A DNA stretch of 64,000 bases from Paracoccus sp. IB05 (GTDB taxonomy: Bacteria; Pseudomonadota; Alphaproteobacteria; Rhodobacterales; Rhodobacteraceae). Below are positions 20,095 through 27,385 of this stretch, piece after piece; positions within the stretch are counted from its first letter, which is position 1, and every line of letters starts with the position of its first letter. Position numbers and translations under genes: made by a program. The DNA is taken from assembly GCF_016405985.1 (NCBI RefSeq), contig NZ_JAEFCF010000006.1:121070-185069 (forward strand), given 5' to 3'. The notes beneath the pieces were generated by a model. That model made no database searches and was not told the origin of the DNA. It worked only from the letters and a program-made list of their open reading frames with translations.

Positions 20095-21342
20095 GTGACC
20101 AACCCGATGTCCAGCCTTATCACCGAGCTCGAACACCGCCTGACCCGCTACTGCGCCATCGACAGCCAGAGCGACCCGGCAAGCCCCTCGCAGCCCTCCA
20201 CCGCCATACAGCTGAACATGGCGCGCCTTCTGGAAACCGAGCTGGCGGATATCGGCGCAACCGACATCCGCGTCACCGATTACGGCGCCGTGCTGGCGAC
20301 GATCCCGGCCACCGCCCCCGGCCCGGCGATCGCCTTCCTCGCCCATATGGACACCGCCCCCCAGTTCAACGCGACCGGGGTAAAACCGCGCGTCATCCGG
20401 GGCTATAATGGCGGCGAGATCACCTTCCCCGACAATCCGGCGCTGATCCTCTCGCCCGAGACCTCCCCTGGCCTCGCCACACGCCAGGGTCATGACATCG
20501 TCACCGCCTCGGGCACCACGCTGCTTGGCGCCGATGACAAGGCCGGCATCGCCATCATCATGGAAGCCGCCCGCCGCCTGATTGCAGATAAACCCGCCCA
20601 TCCCGAGATCCGCCTCGCCTTCACCCCCGATGAAGAGATCGGCCGCGGCGTCGATCCGCGTCTGCCGAAAGACATCGGCGCCGATTTCGCCTTCACCTTC
20701 GACGGCGCCAATCCCGGCGAGATCGAATATGAAAGCTTCTCGGCCGATGGCGCCGAAGTCACGATCAAGGGCGTCTCGATCCATCCCGGCTGGGCCAAAG
20801 GCAAGATGGTCAATGCGATCCACCTTGCCGCGAAACTGATCTCTTTCCTGCCGCAAGCCACGATGCAGCCCGAGGTGACCGAAGGCCGCGAGGGCTTCGT
20901 CCATGCGGTCGGGATGACCGGCGGCTCCTCGGAAATGGTGATCCATTTCATCCTGCGTGATTTCGAACTGGACGGGCTGAAGGCCAAAGGCGAGATGCTG
21001 ACCCGCGCCTGCGAGGCCCTCGCGCTGACCGAGCCCCGCGCGGAAATCACCTGCAGGATCAGCCCGCAATACCGCAATATGCGCTACTGGCTCGAGACCG
21101 ACATGACCCCGGTCGATCTCGCCCGCGCCGCCGCCCGCGATATCGGCCTTGATCCGGTCTCGGTCCCGATCCGGGGCGGCACCGATGGCTCAAGGCTGAC
21201 CGAGCTTGGCCTGCCCTGCCCCAATCTCTTCACCGGCATGCAGGAAATCCACGGGCCCCGCGAATGGGTCAGCCTCCAGGACATGGCGCAGGCCGTCGCC
21301 CTGATGCAGGGCATCGCCACCCGCGCCGCCACCGGCACATGA
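20095..21342 (+). CDS. pepT: Peptidase T (tripeptidase)
   Basis: This 415-residue M20-family di-zinc aminopeptidase removes the N-terminal residue from tripeptides in the cytoplasm. The metal and catalytic motifs are AFLAHMDTAPQ (His, Asp), LLGADDKAGIAI (bridging Asp), FTPDEEIGRG (Glu pair) and the C-terminal RGGTDGSRL and LFTGMQEIHGPREW (His). A dimerisation domain lies between. The start GTG at 20095 is followed by further possible starts within five codons. Its stop overlaps the next ATG. Confidence 0.93.
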   Translation: MTNPMSSLITELEHRLTRYCAIDSQSDPASPSQPSTAIQLNMARLLETELADIGATDIRVTDYGAVLATIPATAPGPAIAFLAHMDTAPQFNATGVKPRVIRGYNGGEITFPDNPALILSPETSPGLATRQGHDIVTASGTTLLGADDKAGIAIIMEAARRLIADKPAHPEIRLAFTPDEEIGRGVDPRLPKDIGADFAFTFDGANPGEIEYESFSADGAEVTIKGVSIHPGWAKGKMVNAIHLAAKLISFLPQATMQPEVTEGREGFVHAVGMTGGSSEMVIHFILRDFELDGLKAKGEMLTRACEALALTEPRAEITCRISPQYRNMRYWLETDMTPVDLARAAARDIGLDPVSVPIRGGTDGSRLTELGLPCPNLFTGMQEIHGPREWVSLQDMAQAVALMQGIATRAATGT

Positions 21343-22013
21343 CCCTCGCCTCACCCTATCTGAAGCCTGGCTTTTACGAGGATGCGCTGGTGCGTGGCAA
21401 ACACCGCGACATCGTCGGCGGTCGCTGGGAAGAAACCGCGCTGCATCAGATGCAGGTGATCCTTGATGAGGGGCTCACGCGGCAGGATCATTTCCTCGAT
21501 ATCGGCTGCGGCTGCCTCAGGCTTGGCCATATGCTGGTGCCCTGGCTCGACCCCGGCCATTACTGGGGCACCGATGCCTCCCGCGCGCTGATGTTGCGCG
21601 GTCATGCCGACGAGCTCACGCCCGAAGCCCGATCGCGCCTGCCCGAAGTACAGCTGATTGAGGACAATTCCTTCCGCTTCCCGGGCCTGCCGGAAACCAT
21701 CACCTTCGCGCTGTGCTGGGGCGTCTTCACCCATCTGCCGGCCGCCCCCCTGCTGCCTGCGCTGAAAACCCTGCGCCATAGCTTCCCCGCGCTGCGCAAG
21801 TTCATGCTGACCGTCTTCCTCGCCCCCGATGATCATGCCGGCCCGTTCCGCCAGCGCGACGGCGTGGTAACCCATTCAAACCGCCCGCCCTGGCATCGCA
21901 GTGGCGCGGATGTCGCCGCGGATGCTAAGGCCGCCGGCTTTTCGATCCGATGGCGGGAAGACCTGCTGCCCCGTGGCCAGGCGCTCGCAGTGCTCGAACC
22001 CCGCCGCGCCTGA
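21339..22013 (+). CDS. SAM-dependent methyltransferase
   Basis: This 224-residue class I methyltransferase shows motif I FLDIGCGCLRLGHML, motif II YWGTDASRALM and motif IV-like CWGVFTHLP. The ATG at 21339 overlaps the pepT stop (ATGA), so it is translationally coupled to pepT. The acceptor is unknown. It ends just before a large palindromic repeat. Confidence 0.82.
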   Translation: MTLASPYLKPGFYEDALVRGKHRDIVGGRWEETALHQMQVILDEGLTRQDHFLDIGCGCLRLGHMLVPWLDPGHYWGTDASRALMLRGHADELTPEARSRLPEVQLIEDNSFRFPGLPETITFALCWGVFTHLPAAPLLPALKTLRHSFPALRKFMLTVFLAPDDHAGPFRQRDGVVTHSNRPPWHRSGADVAADAKAAGFSIRWREDLLPRGQALAVLEPRRA

Positions 22014-22024
22014 CATCTGAGGAA

Positions 22025-22132
22025 GCCTCCGGCGGGGATATTTAAGGACAGAAAATAAACTGTCTTCCGGCATTTTCTGTCCTTAAATATCCCCGGGGTG
22101 AGCGGCATAGCCGCGAGGGGGCAGGCCCCCTC
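22025..22132. repeat. Intergenic palindromic repeat copy 4 with perfect 23-bp inverted repeat
   Basis: The arms 22034-22056 and 22072-22094 are exact reverse complements (23 bp, 15-nt loop, core GGACAGAAAAT). Outside them lie CCTCCGGC and GGGG. A second hairpin GAGGGGGC (22115-22122) with GCCCCCTC (22125-22132) follows, as in copy 1. It lies 11 bp after the methyltransferase stop and probably terminates that transcript. Confidence 0.7.
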
Positions 22133-22232
22133 TCTTTCGAACGTTGGGAATTCCGCACCCCGGTGGCCTGCAGCGCCTCTTGACCGCGTCCTCCCCCCTC
22201 CGCATCCTTTCCCCGCAATACCGGAGGTCCCC

Positions 22233-23426
22233 ATGCGCCGCTTTCTTTGTGCCACCCTGCTTTCGCTGATGCCTGGCCTCGCCTTTGCCGGGCCGCTCGA
22301 TCTGTCGCATGAGATCCGCGACAAGGGGATCCAGGCCACGCAATCCCGGCTTGCGGCGCTGAACGCGCCGACCGGGGAAGAGGCCTTTGCGCTGGCCGGG
22401 CTGCGGTTTCTCGGCGCGGTCGAGCAGGCGCTGCAACTCCGGTGGCAGGTGGGGCTGGAAGCGGACTGGTCCGAACTTCCGATCCTGCGCCTCCCGATCC
22501 CGCCCAACCCGGAGGCGCGCGAGATCCGGGGCCAGGACATCACCACCCTGATCGCCGGCATCACCACGGGAATGGACGAGGCCCGCGCAGCCCTTGACCA
22601 GGTCGGCAACCGCGATTTCGGGCTCGAGATTGACCTCGCCGATCTGTGGTTCGACATCAACGCGAATGGCCAGCGCGAGCCGGGCGAAGCCATTGCGGAT
22701 GTCGCGGTGGAAGCTCTTGGCCTCTGGGGCATGGCCCCCGAACCCGGCCAGATCGTCATCCGTTTCGACGGCTCCGACGCCGCCTGGCTTACGGCCTATA
22801 CGCATCTGATTTCCGGGACGGCCACGGTCTTCCAGGCCTATGACCCCGGTCCGGCGACCGATCGCATCCTGCAATCGACCCGCGACATGCATGCGCTTTG
22901 GGGGGACACCCCGCCGCCCAATGCCTGGGATATGATGTTCGGCAATCAGGTCGACCGGGTCACGATCATCCTTCAGGCCCTGGCCCAGGAGCCCGATGCC
23001 GCCCTTGCCGCCAAAGCCCATGGCCATTTCCTCGCGATGATCGAGGAGAACCGCCGCTTCTGGACCCTTGTCGCGGCAGAGACCGACAATGACCGCGAAT
23101 GGGTCCCGAATGAGAAGCAGCTCTCGGCGCTTGGGCTGCAGCTGCCGCCGGGCACCGCCGCGCAATGGCAGGCGGTGCTGGCCGATGCCGAAAAGCTCCT
23201 GAAAGGTGAGATCCTGATGCCGCATTGGCGCTATGGGGCCGAGGCCGGGATCAGCCTGAAAAAGCTGTTCGACGCACCTCCGAAAGTGGATCTGATCGGG
23301 ATGATCCAGGGCGAAGCGCTGCTGCCCTATGCTGAGAAAGGCCTGGTGATGTCGGGCCAGGCCTGGTCGGATTTCGAGCGGCTGATGCAGGGCGATGCCG
23401 TGCTGTTCGCGGTATTCTTCAACTGA
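22233..23426 (+). CDS. Exported protein of unknown function
   Basis: This 397-residue protein has a signal peptide (FLCATLLSLMPGLAFA) and a mature region of about 380 residues without a motif I recognise. It contains an EF-hand-like loop, DLWFDINANGQREPGEAI, which may bind calcium. GGAGG lies 5 nt before the ATG at 22233. It is flanked by palindromic repeat copy 4 and the sucC promoter, so it is probably monocistronic. Confidence 0.75.
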   Translation: MRRFLCATLLSLMPGLAFAGPLDLSHEIRDKGIQATQSRLAALNAPTGEEAFALAGLRFLGAVEQALQLRWQVGLEADWSELPILRLPIPPNPEAREIRGQDITTLIAGITTGMDEARAALDQVGNRDFGLEIDLADLWFDINANGQREPGEAIADVAVEALGLWGMAPEPGQIVIRFDGSDAAWLTAYTHLISGTATVFQAYDPGPATDRILQSTRDMHALWGDTPPPNAWDMMFGNQVDRVTIILQALAQEPDAALAAKAHGHFLAMIEENRRFWTLVAAETDNDREWVPNEKQLSALGLQLPPGTAAQWQAVLADAEKLLKGEILMPHWRYGAEAGISLKKLFDAPPKVDLIGMIQGEALLPYAEKGLVMSGQAWSDFERLMQGDAVLFAVFFN

Positions 23427-23493
23427 TGCCGCTAACACGAATCACGCGGCCTGCGACTCTGTCACGCCCTTGATTCCTGACAGTTGCAACAAA

Positions 23494-23544
23494 TGTGATC
23501 ACGGCTGAAAATCTGTGATCACAGCCAGAAAATTCGTGATCACA
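23494..23544. promoter_or_regulatory. Triple TGTGATCACA operator-like array upstream of sucC
   Basis: TGTGATCACG (23494-23503), TGTGATCACA (23514-23523) and CGTGATCACA (23535-23544) have centres 20 and 21 bp apart. They lie 113-163 bp before the sucC ATG. A possible -10 TATATC at 23563-23568 would place the -35 on the third site, as expected for a repressor. Confidence 0.65.
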
Positions 23545-23656
23545 AAGCGCGGATTTTCGCCTTATATCCCGGATGCGGGGCGGATAGGATTGGCCAGGCC
23601 GGATGATCCGTGCCAGAACTGCGCCAGATCATCACCGAATACGGGAATACGGCCCC

Positions 23657-24850
23657 ATGAACATCCACGAATATCAGGCCAAGGCGCTTCTCCGGTCCTA
23701 TGGCATCCCGGTTTCCGATGGGCGTGTCGTCCTGAAAGCGGAAGACGCCAAGACCGCCGCAGGCGAGCTGGACGGGCCGCTCTGGGTCGTAAAATCGCAG
23801 ATCCATGCCGGCGGTCGCGGCAAGGGCAAGTTCGTGGAGCCGGAAGCCGGCGACAAGGGCGGCGTGCGGCTCGCGAAATCGGTGGAAGAAGCCGCTGAAT
23901 TCGCGCGTCAGATGCTCGGGCGCACGCTGGTCACGATCCAGACCGGCCCGGCTGGCAAACAGGTCAACCGCATCTATATCGAAGACGGCTCCGACATCGA
24001 GCGCGAGCTGTATCTTGCGCTGCTGATCGACCGCCAGACTTCGCGCATTTCGATCGTGGCCTCGACCGAGGGCGGCATGGATATCGAAGAGGTCGCCCAT
24101 TCGACACCTGAGAAAATCCACACCATCACCGTCGATCCGGCCACCGGGCTGCAGGATTTCCATGGCCGCCGCGTCGCTTTCGCGCTTGGCCTGAAGGGCG
24201 CCCAGGTCAAGCAGGCCGTCGGCATCGTGAAGAACCTCTATAAGCTCTTCATCGACAAAGACATGGATATGCTCGAGATCAACCCGCTGGTCGTGATGAC
24301 CGATGGCAATCTCAAGCTGCTTGATGCCAAGATGGGCTTTGACGGCAATGCGATCTACCGCCATGCCGATATCGCCGCGCTGCGCGACGAATCCGAAGAA
24401 GATCCGAAGGAACTCGAAGCGTCGAAATTCGATCTGAACTATATCGCGCTTGATGGGGAAATCGGCTGCATGGTGAATGGCGCAGGCCTTGCCATGGCGA
24501 CGATGGACATCATTAAGCTTTACGGCGCGGAACCGGCGAACTTCCTTGATGTTGGTGGCGGTGCCACCAAAGAGAAAGTGACCGAGGCTTTCAAGATCAT
24601 CACCTCGGATCCGAACGTCAAAGGCATCCTCGTGAATATCTTCGGCGGCATCATGCGCTGCGACATCATCGCCGAGGGCGTGATTGCGGCGGTGAAAGAG
24701 GTCGGGCTGAAGGTGCCGCTGGTGGTGCGTCTTGAAGGCACCAATGTCGATCTTGGCAAGAAGATCATCAATGACAGCGGTCTGAATGTGATCGCCGCCG
24801 ACGACCTGTCGGATGCCGCAGAAAAGATCGTCAAGGCGGTCAAGGGCTGA
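23657..24850 (+). CDS. sucC: Succinyl-CoA ligase beta subunit SucC
   Basis: This 397-residue ATP-grasp subunit of succinyl-CoA synthetase pairs with SucD to make succinate, CoA and ATP/GTP from succinyl-CoA. The start [18 protein letters not shown], the nucleotide-binding [12 protein letters not shown] and the C-terminal [16 protein letters not shown] and [14 protein letters not shown] are all present. The start at 23657 gives the standard length; upstream in-frame codons are not conserved. It heads the suc operon, but sucD follows only after three small genes. Confidence 0.97.
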   Translation: MNIHEYQAKALLRSYGIPVSDGRVVLKAEDAKTAAGELDGPLWVVKSQIHAGGRGKGKFVEPEAGDKGGVRLAKSVEEAAEFARQMLGRTLVTIQTGPAGKQVNRIYIEDGSDIERELYLALLIDRQTSRISIVASTEGGMDIEEVAHSTPEKIHTITVDPATGLQDFHGRRVAFALGLKGAQVKQAVGIVKNLYKLFIDKDMDMLEINPLVVMTDGNLKLLDAKMGFDGNAIYRHADIAALRDESEEDPKELEASKFDLNYIALDGEIGCMVNGAGLAMATMDIIKLYGAEPANFLDVGGGATKEKVTEAFKIITSDPNVKGILVNIFGGIMRCDIIAEGVIAAVKEVGLKVPLVVRLEGTNVDLGKKIINDSGLNVIAADDLSDAAEKIVKAVKG

Positions 24851-24855
24851 TCCCG

Positions 24856-25023
24856 ATGCGCGCGATGGCCCGAAACCTTGCCCTTTGCGCTGAAGCCTGC
24901 GCCAGCACCCCGGCTTTCGCCGGGGCCATGCTGATCGCCGGTTTCGACAGGGCAGGCTGGGAACGGCAGGGCCATGAGGATGAGGGCAGCACGTCTGTCG
25001 TCATAATCGACCTGGAGGAATGA
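24856..25023 (+). CDS. Possible 55-residue protein between sucC and sucD
   Basis: This short frame starts 5 nt after the sucC stop and ends in an ATGA overlap with the next exported-protein gene. It reads MRAMARNLALCAEACAST and later FDRAGWERQGHEDEG. That segment resembles FRAAGWDVETDDEAG of the next protein, so it may be a shortened paralogue or a remnant of one. No signal peptide is evident. The position and overlap favour translation, but the ribosome binding site is poor. Confidence 0.4.
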   Translation: MRAMARNLALCAEACASTPAFAGAMLIAGFDRAGWERQGHEDEGSTSVVIIDLEE

Positions 25024-25544
25024 GCCGCGCCATGATCCGCTTTCTTCTGGCTTTCACACTGCTTCTCGCCCCGGTGGCGCGGCCTGCACTGGCCGGGAAC
25101 ACTGCGCCCGCTGCGGCGCTCGCGACCGCGCAGGGCGAGGATCTTTTGCAGGCCGCCTATGCCACCTGTCTGTCGCTTGGCGGCGCCGGCAATCAGGCGA
25201 CCGAGGCGTTCCGGGCCGCAGGCTGGGATGTCGAAACCGATGACGAGGCCGGTTTCTCTGAGATCGCCGGCCCCGAGGAAATTTATGCCCTGACCTGGAG
25301 CGATGGCGGCTATTGCCTCGTGCAATCGGAAACCATCGGTTCTGACCGGGCTGCGGCGCTTTTGTCCGGGGTCATCGCGGCGGCGGGGCAGACGGCGGTG
25401 GAAGAAACCGGCGAAGACGGCTGTCTCTCGTTCGATCTGCAGAATGACGGCCTGCGGGCCGAAGTCACCTCTTCGGGCAATGACCCCGTCTGTACGTCCG
25501 CGGACAGCAGTGGCGTGAGTTTCATGTGGGCCCAGACCGATTAG
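25020..25544 (+). CDS. Exported hypothetical protein in the suc operon
   Basis: This 174-residue protein has an N-terminal signal peptide (FLLAFTLLLAPVARPALA) and a mature region of about 145 residues with four cysteines (ATCLSL, GYCLVQ, DGCLSF, PVCTSA). These could form two disulfides in the periplasm. I do not recognise the family. ATG 25020 overlaps the preceding small frame; ATG 25032 is an alternative. It lies between sucC and sucD, so it should be expressed with succinyl-CoA synthetase. Confidence 0.6.
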   Translation: MSRAMIRFLLAFTLLLAPVARPALAGNTAPAAALATAQGEDLLQAAYATCLSLGGAGNQATEAFRAAGWDVETDDEAGFSEIAGPEEIYALTWSDGGYCLVQSETIGSDRAAALLSGVIAAAGQTAVEETGEDGCLSFDLQNDGLRAEVTSSGNDPVCTSADSSGVSFMWAQTD

Positions 25545-25597
25545 TGGCCCTCCGGGTCAGGACCCGCAGAATGAGTTTACAGTAAGGAAGCACCCGG

Positions 25598-25867
25598 ATG
25601 CGCATCAGACTGACCGTGCCAGCTTTTGTTCTTCTGTCCGCCCTTGCGGCGTGCAGCGGCGGTTACGCGACGCCGGAGAACGACCCCGTCACCGTCTGCG
25701 AGGAGCAGGCGGCGATGGCAAAGGCGGGCCGTGTCGACGGGCGCGACATCACCATCACCTGCCCGAGCCGCGACAGCCGCACGGCCACAGGCAACAGCTA
25801 TGATGCGAAATACGAAATGTATCAGGCGGGCAATGCCGCCATGATCGCGGTCGGCACCGCAAAGTAA
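25598..25867 (+). CDS. Small lipoprotein in the suc operon
   Basis: This 89-residue protein has a lipoprotein signal peptide ending ALAACSGG (Cys19) and two further cysteines (VTVCEEQ and ITCPSRD). There is no clear homology to the sdh-operon lipoproteins beyond size and the paired-Cys layout. It sits between sucC and sucD on the same strand. The function is unknown. Confidence 0.6.
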   Translation: MRIRLTVPAFVLLSALAACSGGYATPENDPVTVCEEQAAMAKAGRVDGRDITITCPSRDSRTATGNSYDAKYEMYQAGNAAMIAVGTAK

Positions 25868-25964
25868 TCCCGGCCTCAGACGGGCCGGGCAAAGGCGAAG
25901 AACATGCGTCCTCCTGGTCCGTCCAGGCCGACATCTGCAAAAAGTTACCCTCAAGGAGGCCCGG

Positions 25965-26849
25965 ATGGCCGTTCTGATCAACAATACCACCAAGGTCATC
26001 TGCCAGGGCATCACCGGCTCGCAGGGCACCTTCCACACCGAGCAGGCGATTGCCTATGGCACGAAAATGGTCGGCGGTGTGACCCCGGGCAAAGGTGGTT
26101 CAAGCCACCTCGGTCTGCCGGTCTTCGATTCGGTCCATGATGCGGTCGAAAAGACCGGCGCCGATGCAACCGTGATCTATGTGCCGCCGCCCTTCGCAGC
26201 AGATTCGATTCTCGAAGCGATCGATGCCGAGATCCCGCTGATCGTGGCGATCACCGAGGGCATCCCGGTTCTCGACATGATGAAGGTGAAGCGCGCACTG
26301 ATTAACTCGAAATCGCGTCTGATCGGGCCGAACTGCCCGGGCGTCATGACGCCCTCGCAATGCAAGATCGGCATCATGCCGGGGAATATCTTCTCGGTCG
26401 GCTCGGTCGGGGTTGTGTCACGTTCGGGCACGCTTACCTATGAAGCGGTGAAGCAAACCACCGATGTCGGCCTCGGCCAGTCTTCGGCAGTGGGCATCGG
26501 CGGCGACCCGATCAAGGGCACCGAGCATCTTGACGTTTTGGAAATGTTCCTCGCGGATCCTGAGACCCATTCGATCATCATGATCGGCGAAATCGGTGGT
26601 TCCGCCGAAGAGGAAGCTGCGCAATTCCTGGCAGACGAGAAGAAGAAAGGCCGCTGGAAGCCGACCGCCGGCTTTATCGCGGGCCGCACCGCCCCTCCGG
26701 GCCGCCGGATGGGCCATGCCGGCGCCATTGTGGCGGGCGGCAAAGGCGATGCGGAATCGAAAATCGAGGCCATGCTGAGCGCAGGCATCGTGGTGGCAGA
26801 CAGCCCCGCGACGTTGGGCGAGGCTGTGCTGAAAGCGATCAAGGGCTGA
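25965..26849 (+). CDS. sucD: Succinyl-CoA ligase alpha subunit SucD
   Basis: This 294-residue subunit binds CoA and carries the phosphorylated histidine. It shows the CoA-binding [37 protein letters not shown] and the active-site stretch [17 protein letters not shown] (His in RMGHAGA). AAGGAGG precedes the ATG. It forms the enzyme with SucC, although the two genes are over 1.1 kb apart. Confidence 0.97.
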   Translation: MAVLINNTTKVICQGITGSQGTFHTEQAIAYGTKMVGGVTPGKGGSSHLGLPVFDSVHDAVEKTGADATVIYVPPPFAADSILEAIDAEIPLIVAITEGIPVLDMMKVKRALINSKSRLIGPNCPGVMTPSQCKIGIMPGNIFSVGSVGVVSRSGTLTYEAVKQTTDVGLGQSSAVGIGGDPIKGTEHLDVLEMFLADPETHSIIMIGEIGGSAEEEAAQFLADEKKKGRWKPTAGFIAGRTAPPGRRMGHAGAIVAGGKGDAESKIEAMLSAGIVVADSPATLGEAVLKAIKG

Positions 26850-26851
26850 TC

Positions 26852-27385
26852 ATGCGACTGGCGCAGGCCATAAAGACCGGCTTCCTGCGGTCTTTCCGGT
26901 TTTCGGGGCGGGCTTCCCGCTCTGAATACTGGTTGTTCCTGCTGCCAGGCCTTGCGCTGCCCCTGACAGCATTCGCGCTGCTGCGTGGTGCCGTGCCGGA
27001 TATAACTGTGCCACAAAGCCTCGGCCTTGCGGCATTCACGCTTTTGCCGCTTGCCGCCGTCACAAGCCGCAGGCTGGCCGACAGCAACACCGATCCTGCG
27101 GATATGCGGCTGCCGATGGGCCTGCTGGTTGTGTTTCTGATCAGCCTCAACCTGGGCGACGGGTTCTTCGGCTCGTTCATGGCAACCCTTGCCCTGCTGG
27201 ATGGTCCCGGCGGCTTTGGCTTCTTCCTGTTCTATGGCCCGCTTTTGCTGCTGGTCCTTGCGCTGACCTGCCTTTCTTTTCTTGCCGGTGCGTTCTCCGG
27301 TGCCTCTCTCTTCGGGCATATGGCACTGCTATCCTCGCCCGGTCCCAACCGTTACGGTCCCAACTCCTCCGAGGTCCAGTCATGA
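26852..27385 (+). CDS. DUF805 family membrane protein
   Basis: This 177-residue protein has four hydrophobic segments and the DUF805 signature near the N-terminus (FRFSGRASRSEYWLFLLPG) with TSRRLADSNTDP further on. The family function is not known. It starts 2 nt after the sucD stop and its own stop overlaps the sucA ATG (ATGA), so it is locked into the operon between SucCD and the 2-oxoglutarate dehydrogenase genes. Confidence 0.8.
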   Translation: MRLAQAIKTGFLRSFRFSGRASRSEYWLFLLPGLALPLTAFALLRGAVPDITVPQSLGLAAFTLLPLAAVTSRRLADSNTDPADMRLPMGLLVVFLISLNLGDGFFGSFMATLALLDGPGGFGFFLFYGPLLLLVLALTCLSFLAGAFSGASLFGHMALLSSPGPNRYGPNSSEVQS

